Part shown: piece by piece, positions 51,297 through 60,502 of the stretch
How the letters are laid out: the number at the start of each line of letters is the position of its first letter
Numbering within the stretch: position 1 is the first letter of the stretch
Source: Granulicella sibirica
GTDB taxonomy: Bacteria; Acidobacteriota; Terriglobia; Terriglobales; Acidobacteriaceae
Direction of reading: 5' to 3'
Assembly: GCF_004115155.1 (NCBI RefSeq)
Contig: NZ_RDSM01000003.1
Coordinates: 806,001 to 870,000, forward strand
DNA: 64,000 bases
Notes under the pieces: model-generated
The model's database searches: none
Seen by the model: the letters and a program-made list of their open reading frames with translations, nothing else
Told to the model about the DNA's origin: nothing
Made by a program: the position numbers and the translations under genes

Positions 51297-53417
51297 ATGA
51301 CCAGTCATCTCGGAATCAAGATCTTCCTCTTCTCGGCTGTTCTCGCGCCTTCCGCTCTGGGTCAGGCCTTCGGCCCCTCGAACCCTTTCTATGCCGAGAG
51401 CACCCTCCCCTTCCACGCGCCTCCGTTCGATCGCATCCACGACAGCGACTACCAGCCCGCCATCGAGGCAGGCATTGCGGCCGAGGCTAAGGAAGTCCGG
51501 GAGATAGCTGATAATCCGGCTCCGCCCGATTTTGCTAACACCATCGTCGCTCTCTCGAAAAGTGGCCGTCTTCTGCGCCGCGTAGAGGCCTCCTTCGGCG
51601 CAATCACCTCGGCCAACACCAATCCCGACCTGCAGAAGATCGAGACCGAGGAAACGCCTAAACTCTCCGAGCTTGAAGATGCGACCACTCTCAACACGAA
51701 GCTCTTCACGCGCGTCCGAAGCATTTACGACAGCCGTGCGACCCTGTCCCTCGACCCCGAATCGGCCCGTCTCCTTGAACTTACCTTCCAGCGCTTCACC
51801 CACGCCGGGGCCGACCTCAACGATGCTGACAAGGTTCGCCTGAAGGAGATCAACAGCCAGCTTTCCGTAATGTCGAACACCTTCAACCAAAGACTTCTCT
51901 CCGGAACCAAGTCCGCGGCCTTCGCCACCACCGATCTAAAGGCCCTCGCCGGTCTTTCCGAGGGCCGGATCGCCGCCGCCAGCCTGGCTGCCAAATCCCG
52001 CAATCAACCTGGCTACGTCCTTCCCCTCATCAACACCACACAGCAACCCGTCCTCGGCACCCTGACCGACCGCGCCACCCGCGCGGCCGTCTTCAACTCA
52101 GGCTGGACCCGCACCGAACGGGGGGACGACAGCGACACGCGGGACATTATCGCCCGCATCGTCAAGCTCCGCGCCGAGAAGGCCAAGCTTCTCGGCGTTC
52201 CCAATTTCGCCTCCTGGAAGCTGACAGACCAGATGGCGAAGAACCCCGAGGCCGTTCAAAAGTTCCTCGATGCGCTCGTCCCTCCTGCAACCGCTAGAGC
52301 TCGATCCGAGGCGAAGGATATCCAGGACGTGATCGACGCCCAGCATGGAGGCTTCCAACTCGCCGCTCACGATTGGGATCTCTACGCCGAGCAGGTTCGC
52401 AAGGCGAAGTACGACCTCGACGAGTCGGCCGTTCGCCCCTACTTCGAATTGAACCGCGTGCTGACCGATGGCGTCTTCTACGCCGCGACAAAGATGTACG
52501 GCATCACCTTCCGAGAACGCAAAGATATGCCCGTCTACCAGCCCGACGTCCGCGTCTTCGAGGTCACCGATGCCGACGGCAAGCCACTAGCCCTTTTCTA
52601 CTGCGACTACTACAAGCGCGACAATAAGAATGGCGGAGCGTGGTCAAGCTCCTTCGTTGGACAGTCGAAGCTCCTCGGAACGCTTCCGGCCGTCTACAAC
52701 GTCGCTAACCTGCCCAAACCCGCACCTGGCCAGCCCGCGCTCATCAGCGCCGACGATGTCCGGACGATGTTCCACGAGTTCGGACACGCCTTACACGCCA
52801 TGTTCACGAATGTGCAGTATCCAGGGCAGGGAATCCCCCGCGACTTCGTCGAGTTCCCGTCGCAGTTCAACGAACACTGGGCGCTCGACCCCGACGTCTT
52901 CGCCCACTATGCCCGGCACTACCAGACCGGCGCTCCCATGCCCTCGGAGCTCGTCGCCCGCCTCAAGAAGTCCGAAACCTTCAACCAGGGATACGCCTTC
53001 ACGGAGCTTCTAGCCGCCGCGGAACTTGACATGCAGTGGCACCTCCTTACCGCGGACGCTCCCCTTCAGGACGTGGACGCCTTTGAAAAGGCCGCCCTCG
53101 TCACAAAGAAGATCGACCTCGAAGCCGTTCCCCCGCGCTACCGCTCCAGCTACTTTCAGCACATCTTCGCCGGAGGCTACTCGGCAGGCTACTACGCCTA
53201 TCTCTGGAGCGAGATGCTCGATGACGACGCCTACTCCTGGTTCATGCAGCACGGGGGAATGACCCGCGCGAACGGCGACCGGTTCCGCAGCATGATTCTT
53301 TCGCGCGCCAATACCCAGGACCTCGAAACGCTCTATGAAACGTGGCGTGGAGGGCCGCCCTCGATTGACGGCCTGCTGCGCCAGCGCGGCCTCGTCCCGG
53401 AGAGCCCTGCGAAGTAG
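51297..53417 (+). CDS. Secreted M3-family oligopeptidase (peptidyl-dipeptidase Dcp-like)
   Basis: 706 residues. Signal peptide about 1-22 (IFLFSAVLAPSALGQ), then the helical M3 fold. The zinc motif is FHEFGHALH with His493, Glu494 and His497, and the third ligand is in FVEFPSQFNEHW. GYAFTELLAAAELDMQWH and FQHIFAGGYSAGYYAYLWSEMLD form the substrate-binding end and are typical of Dcp. It trims peptides, probably in the periplasm, to dipeptides. The ATG at 51297 is chosen for the signal peptide; the frame is open well upstream, overlapping the previous gene. Confidence 0.93.
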   Translation: MTSHLGIKIFLFSAVLAPSALGQAFGPSNPFYAESTLPFHAPPFDRIHDSDYQPAIEAGIAAEAKEVREIADNPAPPDFANTIVALSKSGRLLRRVEASFGAITSANTNPDLQKIETEETPKLSELEDATTLNTKLFTRVRSIYDSRATLSLDPESARLLELTFQRFTHAGADLNDADKVRLKEINSQLSVMSNTFNQRLLSGTKSAAFATTDLKALAGLSEGRIAAASLAAKSRNQPGYVLPLINTTQQPVLGTLTDRATRAAVFNSGWTRTERGDDSDTRDIIARIVKLRAEKAKLLGVPNFASWKLTDQMAKNPEAVQKFLDALVPPATARARSEAKDIQDVIDAQHGGFQLAAHDWDLYAEQVRKAKYDLDESAVRPYFELNRVLTDGVFYAATKMYGITFRERKDMPVYQPDVRVFEVTDADGKPLALFYCDYYKRDNKNGGAWSSSFVGQSKLLGTLPAVYNVANLPKPAPGQPALISADDVRTMFHEFGHALHAMFTNVQYPGQGIPRDFVEFPSQFNEHWALDPDVFAHYARHYQTGAPMPSELVARLKKSETFNQGYAFTELLAAAELDMQWHLLTADAPLQDVDAFEKAALVTKKIDLEAVPPRYRSSYFQHIFAGGYSAGYYAYLWSEMLDDDAYSWFMQHGGMTRANGDRFRSMILSRANTQDLETLYETWRGGPPSIDGLLRQRGLVPESPAK

Positions 53418-53523
53418 CCTTCCCACCTGCAAAACGCCGGTTAAGATACCTTTCGGGTCAATAGCGAATCGTTCGCAGCACGCCGCTGGCCCTGTAGTCT
53501 AACGGTTGAAGGCGGATTCGATT

Positions 53524-54660
53524 TTGCTCTATTGGCTGCTGTACCAGAAGCTTTTTCCCTACTTTCGCATCCTGCGCATCTTCCGGTACCTCACCTTCCG
53601 GACGGTCTTCGCCTCGCTGACCGCGCTTCTGATCGGCCTGCTGATCGGCCCCTTCGTCATCCAACGCCTGCGCGAGTTCCAGATCGGCCAGTACATCCGC
53701 GAAGAGGGTCCCGAGTCTCACCAGAAGAAGGGTGGCACGCCGACCATGGGTGGCGTCCTCATCTGCATCTCGATCATCATTCCGACCCTGCTCTGGTCCG
53801 ATCTCTCGAATCCCATGGTCTGGATCGTCGTTCTCTCCACCCTCGCCTTTGCCGCGATCGGCTTCATCGACGATTACACCAAGGTCGTCCACAAACATAA
53901 CCAGGGCCTTACCGGGCGACAGAAGCTCGCGCTGCAGTTCACGACGAGCGGCCTGGTCGCCGTCACCCTGTCGATCATGCAATCGAAGGGGATGTATTCG
54001 ACGCGACTCGTCGTTCCGTTCCTCAAGAACTTCCGCCCAAACCTTATCATCGACAGCCTGAGGCACGTCCCTCATCTTGGCTGGCTGGCATTTGTGCCAT
54101 TTGTGATCTTCGTGATGCTGGTTCTTACAGGGGCGAGCAACGCCGTCAACCTCACTGACGGCCTGGATGGCCTCGCCATCGGCTGCACCATCATCGCCGC
54201 TGGAGCCCTGACGGTCCTCACCTACGTGAGCGGGCACGCCGTCTTTTCCGACTATCTCGAGATCCCCCGCATGCCGATGGTGAGCGAACTGACCGTCTTC
54301 TGCGGAGCGATGGTTGGTGGAAGCATCGGCTTCCTCTGGTACAACGCTCATCCGGCCGAAATCTTCATGGGCGACGTTGGCAGCCTGGCGCTCGGCGGCG
54401 CGATCGGAACGGTGGCCGTCATCATCAAGCAGGAACTTCTTCTGCCGTTCATTGGCGGCGTCTTCATCCTGGAGGCGTTGAGCGTCATCCTGCAGGTGGG
54501 AAGCTACAAGCTGCGGAACGGTAAACGCATCTTCCGCATGGCTCCGCTGCACCACCACTTCGAGCTCATGGGCTGGTCGGAGTCGAAAGTGATTGCGCGC
54601 TTCTGGATCATGGCGCTCGTCTTCGCGCTCTTTGCTCTGACAACACTGAAGCTCCGCTAG
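53524..54660 (+). CDS. mraY: Phospho-N-acetylmuramoyl-pentapeptide transferase
   Basis: 378 residues, ten membrane helices. It attaches phospho-MurNAc-pentapeptide to undecaprenyl phosphate to make lipid I. KKGGTPTMGGVLI, FIDDYTKV (catalytic Asp pair), NAVNLTDGLDGLAIG and APLHHHFELMGWSE are diagnostic. I chose the TTG at 53524 (start LLYWLLYQKLFPY, like other MraY, with AAGGCGG upstream); a TTG six codons earlier is possible. It opens the murein cluster mraY-(VWFA)-murD-ftsW-murG. Confidence 0.96.
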   Translation: MLYWLLYQKLFPYFRILRIFRYLTFRTVFASLTALLIGLLIGPFVIQRLREFQIGQYIREEGPESHQKKGGTPTMGGVLICISIIIPTLLWSDLSNPMVWIVVLSTLAFAAIGFIDDYTKVVHKHNQGLTGRQKLALQFTTSGLVAVTLSIMQSKGMYSTRLVVPFLKNFRPNLIIDSLRHVPHLGWLAFVPFVIFVMLVLTGASNAVNLTDGLDGLAIGCTIIAAGALTVLTYVSGHAVFSDYLEIPRMPMVSELTVFCGAMVGGSIGFLWYNAHPAEIFMGDVGSLALGGAIGTVAVIIKQELLLPFIGGVFILEALSVILQVGSYKLRNGKRIFRMAPLHHHFELMGWSESKVIARFWIMALVFALFALTTLKLR

Positions 54661-54705
54661 AACTCCGGTGGGGAACCTGCGCCTGCTTCTCCCGTAACTC
54701 ACCAC

Positions 54706-55638
54706 ATGCGTATCCTCGGCCTCGCCCTCTTCGCCGTCCTGGCTCTGCCAGCCTCCGCTCAGGATTTCCCGCCTCTCAAGGTCGAAACGCACCTGATCGA
54801 CAGCACGGTGAGCATCCGCGATGCTGGTGGCGGCCTTGTTCACGACGTCACGATGACCGACCTTTCGGTCGTCGAGGACGGCATCCCGCAGACCATCCGC
54901 TACTTCGCCCCCGCCGAGCATCTCCCCCTCAGCATCGGGCTCATCATCGACGCCAGCGGAAGCCAGGAGAAGTTCATCAAGGATCATGAACGCGACATCG
55001 CTGAGTTTCTCCGGCAGGTTCTCACGCCCGAGGACCGTGCGTTCGCGCTCTGCTTCGGCAATCATCTCCGTCTCGTCAGCGACTGGACCAGTGACGGTCC
55101 CGCGATCACCTCCGCACTGCGCCGCTACGACAAGAGCAAGGGAGACTTCCCCGAACTCGGACCGAAGGAGGACCGCGAACAGGGGACGGCTCTCAACGAC
55201 GCCGTTTACTTCTCGACGACCGAGCGCATGGCAGGCATTCACCAGCGCCGCAAGGTCCTGCTTGTCTTCTCGGACGGCCAGGAGAATTCGAGTGAGCACG
55301 ACCTGATCGACACGATCGAAGCTGCCCAGAATGCCGACGTGCTCGTGTATGCCATCCGCTACACAGAGCTCGAGCATGGGAAGATGAACGCCCGCGACCT
55401 CTACGGCATGCGCGAACTCGACCACCTTACCGCCCAGAGCGGCGGCAAATCCTATGACTCGCACGCCATGAAGGTGAGTCAGGCGTTCGCTGAAATCTCC
55501 GGCGAGCTCCGCTCCCTGTACGCTGTTGGGTACTACTCCACCAACCGCGAGCACGATGGCTCCTTCCGCAAGGTCGTCCTTCAGTCCAAACGGCCGGGCC
55601 TTGTTCTCAGAGCGCGAGCCGGCTACTACGCCCGGTAG
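54706..55638 (+). CDS. Secreted VWFA-related (acidobacterial-type) domain protein
   Basis: 310 residues. Signal peptide 1-18 (ends ASAQ). A short N-terminal domain (FPPLKVETHLIDSTVSIRD, LSVVEDGIPQTI) precedes a VWFA domain with MIDAS residues in DASGS, a following Thr (GTALND) and FSDGQENSS. This matches the VWFA-related Acidobacterial domain family (TIGR03436), of unknown role. It is unusual in lying between mraY and murD on the same strand, about 45 and 70 bp from its neighbours. Confidence 0.9.
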   Translation: MRILGLALFAVLALPASAQDFPPLKVETHLIDSTVSIRDAGGGLVHDVTMTDLSVVEDGIPQTIRYFAPAEHLPLSIGLIIDASGSQEKFIKDHERDIAEFLRQVLTPEDRAFALCFGNHLRLVSDWTSDGPAITSALRRYDKSKGDFPELGPKEDREQGTALNDAVYFSTTERMAGIHQRRKVLLVFSDGQENSSEHDLIDTIEAAQNADVLVYAIRYTELEHGKMNARDLYGMRELDHLTAQSGGKSYDSHAMKVSQAFAEISGELRSLYAVGYYSTNREHDGSFRKVVLQSKRPGLVLRARAGYYAR

Positions 55639-55707
55639 CAAAACCGTCCATCTCCTTGAGGTACCCTTGATGTGCCGTACAGCAGAACACCAGGGAAAAG
55701 GAAAAAG

Positions 55708-57069
55708 ATGGACCTGAAGAACAAGAAGGTACTGGTCGTAGGCCTGGGCCGCTCCGGCCTCTCAGCAGCGCGTTTTCTCCGCGAGCAGGGCGCACGCGTC
55801 ACGGTGAGCGATTCGCGCAGCGCGGCAGCCCTCGCCAAGGACATCCCCGCTCTCCTCGACTCTGGCATCATGGTCGAAGCGGGCGGCCACGGTTTGCTGA
55901 CGTTCCGCCGACAGGACCTGATCGTCGTTTCGCCGGGGGTGCCGCTCGACACGCCGGAGGTCAAGCAGGTTCGCGCGCTGAGCTTGCCCGTCATCGGCGA
56001 GCTTGAACTTGCCAGCCGCTTTCTTTCGGGCCACGTGATCGCCATCACCGGCTCGAACGGCAAGACCACCACAACCACGCTCGTCGGCCAGATCGTCGAA
56101 GCTGCCGGCCTTCCGACGCAGGTCGGCGGAAACATCGGCCTGCCTGTCATCGAGCTCATCAAGTTCGATACGCCAGAGACGTGGGATGTCCTCGAAGTAT
56201 CGAGCTTCCAGCTTGAGACGGTGGACACCTTCCGGCCGCATATCGCCGCCGTGTTGAACCTCACGCCGGACCATCTCGACCGCCACCACACGTTCGCCGC
56301 GTATGCCGCCGCCAAGAAACGCATCACCGAGAACCAGACCTCCGAAGACTTCCTCGTCCTGAACGCAGAGGACAAGGAGACGCAGATGTTCGCCGCCAGG
56401 ACAAAGGCGCAGATCTTCTGGTTCAGCAGCCGCCGGCCAGTCAAGCAAGGCGCTTTCGCCCACGGCGAGTCGATCGTCTGGCTGCCACAGGAAGGCGGCA
56501 AGGCGGAGCCGGTGCTGCCGATCTCCGAGATTCCGCTGAAGGGACTGCATAACCTGGAAAACGTTCTTGCCGCGGTGACGATCGCGAAGCTAGCGGGCGT
56601 CTCGTCCGAGGTGATCCGGGCGACCGTTGCGACGTTCAAAGCAGTCGAGCATCGGCTTGAGCATGTGGCTACGCTATCGGGCGTCGAATATTACAACGAC
56701 TCCAAGGCCACCAACGTTGACGCCACCATGAAAGCCCTCGCTTCGTTCCCGAAGGGGATCCACCTTATCCTTGGCGGCAAGGACAAGGAGTCCGACTACA
56801 GCCAGCTCGCGCCGCTCCTGCTGGAACGAGTCAAAGTTGTTTACACCATTGGTTCCGCCGCCGAAAAGATTGAGCATCAACTCGCCGAATCCGCGAAAAC
56901 AGTGATGATAGAGTCATCCGGAACAATGGACGTCGCCGTTGCAAGTGCTCGCGAACACGCCGTCTCTGGGGATGTTGTGCTTCTTGCACCAGCCTGCTCC
57001 AGCTTCGACCAGTTTGAGAACTATGAGCATAGGGGCCGCGTCTTCCGGCAGCTCGTGTTGAAGACTTAG
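55708..57069 (+). CDS. murD: UDP-N-acetylmuramoylalanine-D-glutamate ligase
   Basis: 453 residues. It adds D-glutamate to UDP-MurNAc-L-Ala in the cytoplasm. N-terminal VLVVGLGRSGLSAARFL, ATP loop GSNGKTTTT (about 115-123), NLTPDHLDRH, and EYYNDSKATNVDATMKAL are diagnostic of MurD. The ATG at 55708 is chosen over a GTG at 55672, with AAAAGGAAAAAG before it. It is followed by ftsW after 37 bp. Confidence 0.97.
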   Translation: MDLKNKKVLVVGLGRSGLSAARFLREQGARVTVSDSRSAAALAKDIPALLDSGIMVEAGGHGLLTFRRQDLIVVSPGVPLDTPEVKQVRALSLPVIGELELASRFLSGHVIAITGSNGKTTTTTLVGQIVEAAGLPTQVGGNIGLPVIELIKFDTPETWDVLEVSSFQLETVDTFRPHIAAVLNLTPDHLDRHHTFAAYAAAKKRITENQTSEDFLVLNAEDKETQMFAARTKAQIFWFSSRRPVKQGAFAHGESIVWLPQEGGKAEPVLPISEIPLKGLHNLENVLAAVTIAKLAGVSSEVIRATVATFKAVEHRLEHVATLSGVEYYNDSKATNVDATMKALASFPKGIHLILGGKDKESDYSQLAPLLLERVKVVYTIGSAAEKIEHQLAESAKTVMIESSGTMDVAVASAREHAVSGDVVLLAPACSSFDQFENYEHRGRVFRQLVLKT

Positions 57070-57106
57070 ATCATCCGGGTATAGACCAAGGGAGCAGGGA
57101 ACAGCG

Positions 57107-58198
57107 ATGGCGAAGAGGGTCGGAGTCGATAAGTGGCTCTTCGGAGTCATCCTTCTGCTGGTTCTCTTCGGCCTCGTGATGGTCTTTTCGACCTCTGCCG
57201 TCATGGCGAAGGCGACCGTTGGCTCACCGTATGCGTTCGTCTCGCACCAGGCGCTCTGGGCTCTGCTCGGAATGATCGCGCTGACGATCCTGATGCGGGT
57301 CGACTACCGCCTTTACAACAACCCCAAGGTCGTCTTCCCGGCTGTAACGATCACCATGCTGATGCTTGTCGTCGTGTTCGCCTTCCACGACTCGCATCAC
57401 ACGCATCGCTGGTTCCGCCTTGGCGCGCTTTCACTGCAGCCGTCGGAGCTTGCGAAGCCGGTGCTCGTGCTATTTCTCGCCTACTTTCTCCAGACGCGCA
57501 TGCACCAGATGGACGACTGGAAGGGAACCATTCTTCGGGCTGCTATTCCTCCGCTACTCTTCATCGGGCTTATTTTGAAGGAGCCGGACCTTGGCACCGC
57601 ACTCGTCTGTGCTGGCGTGACGATGTTGATCCTGTATCTCGCGGGCATGCAGATCAAGTATCTTGCTCTCGCTGTGCTGGCGGCTTCGCCAGTTCTTTAT
57701 TACATGCTGTTTCACGTGGCCTGGCGTCGCGCCCGCATGCTCGCTTTTGTGAATCCCGAACTCGATCCCAGGGGTTCCGGTTTCCACATTCTGCAGTCGC
57801 TGATCGCCGTTGGTACCGGTGGCATACGAGGCCTCGGCCTCATGGAAGGCCGCCAGAAGCTTTTCTACCTGCCCGAGCCGCACACGGACTTTATCTTTGC
57901 CACGGTCTGCGAAGAGCTTGGCTGGATCGGTGCGATTGCGATCATTGGGCTCTTCTGTGTGCTCGGCTATCGTGGTCTCCGCGCGGCGATCCTCTCGACC
58001 GACCCGTTCGCCCGGTTCCTTGCCTTCGGCATCACGACGGCGATCCTTATTCAGGCGTTTTTCAACATCTCCGTGGTTCTCGCGCTGGTGCCCACCAAGG
58101 GGATTACCCTGCCCCTGATCTCGAACGGTGGAACTTCCGTCTTCATCACGTTGGCAGGGCTTGGCGTGCTGTTAAATATCACCCGTGAAATCGACTGA
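57107..58198 (+). CDS. ftsW: Peptidoglycan polymerase, SEDS family (FtsW)
   Basis: 363 residues with about ten membrane helices. SEDS proteins polymerise lipid II at the septum with a partner transpeptidase. VMVFSTSAVMA, LQPSELAKP, LLKEPDLGTAL-like, HTDFIFATVCEELGWIG (conserved Asp) and PLISNGGTSV are diagnostic. Placement between murD and murG supports FtsW over RodA. AGGGA precedes the ATG. Its stop overlaps the earliest possible murG start. Confidence 0.93.
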   Translation: MAKRVGVDKWLFGVILLLVLFGLVMVFSTSAVMAKATVGSPYAFVSHQALWALLGMIALTILMRVDYRLYNNPKVVFPAVTITMLMLVVVFAFHDSHHTHRWFRLGALSLQPSELAKPVLVLFLAYFLQTRMHQMDDWKGTILRAAIPPLLFIGLILKEPDLGTALVCAGVTMLILYLAGMQIKYLALAVLAASPVLYYMLFHVAWRRARMLAFVNPELDPRGSGFHILQSLIAVGTGGIRGLGLMEGRQKLFYLPEPHTDFIFATVCEELGWIGAIAIIGLFCVLGYRGLRAAILSTDPFARFLAFGITTAILIQAFFNISVVLALVPTKGITLPLISNGGTSVFITLAGLGVLLNITREID

Positions 58199-58208
58199 CG
58201 CGAGGCCG

Positions 58209-59282
58209 ATGCGTGCCCTGATGGCCGGCGGCGGTTCGGGCGGCCATGTCATCCCGGCTCTGGCCATCGCCCGCGAACTCCTCGACGCACGCCATGCCGA
58301 AGTCCGCTTCGTCGGGACGGCGCGGGGGCTCGAGACCCGTCTTGTTCCGGAAGCGGGATTCCCGCTCGACCTCATCCATGTCGGTCAGCTCAAAGGCGTC
58401 AGTCTGGCCACTCGGCTCCGGACCATGGCAGACCTCCCGCTTGGCGTCCTCCGCTGTATTTCGCTCCTTCGCAGCTTCAGGCCGAACGTCGTCATCGGTG
58501 TAGGAGGATATGCCAGCGGCCCTGCGATGATGGCAGCCATCCTCCTTCGGATTCCGACCCTGGCCTTTGAGCCGAATGCCGTTCCCGGCCTCGCGAACCG
58601 CCTCGTCGGCAAACGCGTCTCCGCCGCTGCCGTCAACTTTGAGCAGACTAAAGCCTATTTTCGCAACGCCGAGGTCGCCGGGATCCCCGTGCGGGCCGAG
58701 TTCTTCGCGATCCCGCAAAGGCTCCCGACGGACCGCCAACATCTCCTGATCTTCGGCGGAAGCCAGGGCGCCCGTATCCTGAACAACGCAGTCCCGGCGG
58801 TTGTCGCCCGCCTTCTTGCTCGCCTGCCGAATCTGACTGTTCTCCATCAAACCGGACCGGCTGCGGAGGCGAGGACACGCGAGCTTTACCAGCAGGCCAA
58901 CGCTGACCCCGCCCGCTATCAGGTCAGCGCCTATCTGGACGACATGCCTGCCCGGTTCGCGGAAGCCGACCTCATCCTCTGCCGCAGCGGTGCGAGCACG
59001 ATGGCCGAGCTTGGCGCGGCAGGGAAGGCGTCTGTGCTTATCCCGCTGCCTACGGCAGCGGACGACCACCAGCGTAAGAATGCCGAAGTCTTTTCTTCCG
59101 TCGGAGCCGCGACGCTTCTACTCGAAGCCGACCTGACACCTAATGTTCTCCAGAACACGCTCGTGGATCTGCTCGAAAATCCCGAACAGATCCAGGCCAT
59201 GGGAGCACAGGCTCGCACCTTCGCCCGACCCGAGGCGGTTCGCGCCATCGCCGCGATGGCCGTCCAGCTCACCAAAGAATGA
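58209..59282 (+). CDS. murG: UDP-GlcNAc:undecaprenyl-pyrophosphoryl-MurNAc-pentapeptide transferase
   Basis: 357 residues from the ATG at 58209 (start MRALMAGGGSGGHVIPAL, the conserved N-terminus); a GTG at 58185 would overlap ftsW. MurG makes lipid II on the inner face of the membrane. GGYASGP, FEPNAVPGLANR, FGGSQGARILN and SGASTMAELGAAGKASVLIPLPTAADDHQRKNA are diagnostic. In many genomes murC and murB follow; here they do not. Confidence 0.96.
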   Translation: MRALMAGGGSGGHVIPALAIARELLDARHAEVRFVGTARGLETRLVPEAGFPLDLIHVGQLKGVSLATRLRTMADLPLGVLRCISLLRSFRPNVVIGVGGYASGPAMMAAILLRIPTLAFEPNAVPGLANRLVGKRVSAAAVNFEQTKAYFRNAEVAGIPVRAEFFAIPQRLPTDRQHLLIFGGSQGARILNNAVPAVVARLLARLPNLTVLHQTGPAAEARTRELYQQANADPARYQVSAYLDDMPARFAEADLILCRSGASTMAELGAAGKASVLIPLPTAADDHQRKNAEVFSSVGAATLLLEADLTPNVLQNTLVDLLENPEQIQAMGAQARTFARPEAVRAIAAMAVQLTKE

Positions 59283-59359
59283 GCTTCACCTCCTCGCGGG
59301 AGCGTTATACGATGGGCTCGTCGTCGGGCTCTATAACCCCCTGTATCGAGGTCGTTCGC

Positions 59360-60052
59360 TTGCTGAAACCGGTCCTGCTCAAGTTCTTGCCACTGATTCT
59401 TCTCTGTGCTTCCGGCACGTTTGGCTTTACGCAGTCTCTTAAGATCGACGAACCTGCCCCCATGCGCGCGGGCTCAAACTCCGCTACGATCGACAGCTTC
59501 GGCGGCAACCAGTATTGGGTCCTCACGGTCGGCCCCGGCGCGTTCAAGGTCACCTTCAATTACGGCAACCGGCAGGAAGGCTTCAACACCGGCGGCCGCC
59601 CGCAGATGTTCGTCGGGTTCAAACCCAAGGTTCCCGACACGACCGTCACTCACGCCGACTTCCCTGGAGGCACTACCTGGAGCGGCACCGCTGCCAAGCC
59701 CTCCCGTCTTGAAGTAGCCGTCGTCCCCGCCCCCGGTGCCCTCGTCCGCCAGACCACCGCTTACACGCTTGAAGCTACCGGGAGCGTCTCTTTCGCCCCC
59801 GGAGCCGAAGCGGGCCCATCCGTCGCCGGAATCTATCAGATCTCGATCGGGGGCCACGAGGGCACCGCAAAGTTCGCTTCTAACGGCGAGATCACCACCA
59901 CGAATAACGAAACCGGCACATGGAAGCTCTTCGACGCCGACTCCAAGACCTACGTCGTCACCTTCGCCGGCCAGCGTTATTCCGTCACCTACCAGCCCGG
60001 TCGCGGCATGGTTGATAACCATGGGTTCCTTATCTTCGTTCAAAAGCACTAG
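59360..60052 (+). CDS. Secreted beta-rich protein of unknown function
   Basis: 230 residues from a TTG at 59360 (GAGGT seven bases upstream); an ATG overlapping the murG stop at 59279 would add 27 residues before the signal. Signal peptide about 1-22 (LLKFLPLILLCASGTFGF). The body has two beta-sandwich-like halves: GNQYWVLTVGPGAFKVTFNY...GFKPKVPDTTV, and VAGIYQISIGGHEGTAKFASNGEITTTNNETGTWKLFD, the second like a small C-terminal lipocalin-type sheet. I recognise no family or catalytic residues. It is likely periplasmic. Confidence 0.65.
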   Translation: MLKPVLLKFLPLILLCASGTFGFTQSLKIDEPAPMRAGSNSATIDSFGGNQYWVLTVGPGAFKVTFNYGNRQEGFNTGGRPQMFVGFKPKVPDTTVTHADFPGGTTWSGTAAKPSRLEVAVVPAPGALVRQTTAYTLEATGSVSFAPGAEAGPSVAGIYQISIGGHEGTAKFASNGEITTTNNETGTWKLFDADSKTYVVTFAGQRYSVTYQPGRGMVDNHGFLIFVQKH

Positions 60053-60064
60053 CATGACCGCCTG

Positions 60065-60412
60065 ATGACTCCTGAAGACCTCCGCCGCGTGGCCCTTACC
60101 CTCGCTGGAGCCGAGGAGAGCTCTCACATGGGTTCCGCTGACTTCCGCGTTGGCGGCCACATCTTTGCCACGCTCGCCCACGAGAAGCAGGGCTACGGTA
60201 ACCTCATGCTTGCGCCCGAGCAGCAAGCCCTCTTTCTCGCCGACCGACCGGATCTTTTCCTTCCGATCGCCGGAGGCTGGGGCCGGATGGGCGCCACCCA
60301 CATCCGTCTCGCCGCCGCGACCGAAGACGAACTTCTCGGAGCCCTTGCGACCGCCTACAACCTGCGCCTCGCCAAGAACGCCAAGGCCAAGCCGAAGGCA
60401 AAGAAGCACTGA
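60065..60412 (+). CDS. MmcQ/YjbR family protein
   Basis: 115 residues. LRRVALTLAGAEESSHMGSADFRVGGHIFATLA and GWGRMGATHIRLAAATEDELLGALATAYNLRL are typical of the MmcQ/YjbR (CyaY-like double-wing) family. DNA binding has been proposed for the fold, but the role is not established. A Lys/Ala-rich tail ends the protein. It starts 12 bp after the preceding gene on the same strand. Confidence 0.9.
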   Translation: MTPEDLRRVALTLAGAEESSHMGSADFRVGGHIFATLAHEKQGYGNLMLAPEQQALFLADRPDLFLPIAGGWGRMGATHIRLAAATEDELLGALATAYNLRLAKNAKAKPKAKKH

Positions 60413-60502
60413 GCGAATCGCCTGCGTCTTCGAGGCCCGTCCCGGCATCCGACAGAGGAGCCAACCCTCTACTATGGAGAAGCAGGGAGTACCCCGAACG
60501 AA

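Noticed and set aside
53488..53513. tRNA-5'-half look-alike (CTGTAGTCTAACGGTT) before mraY
   Set aside because: There is no anticodon arm, T arm or acceptor 3' strand downstream; the mraY coding region begins at once.
53458..55641. 727-codon open frame antisense to mraY and the VWFA gene
   Set aside because: No start signal or domain, and it spans two real genes on the other strand.
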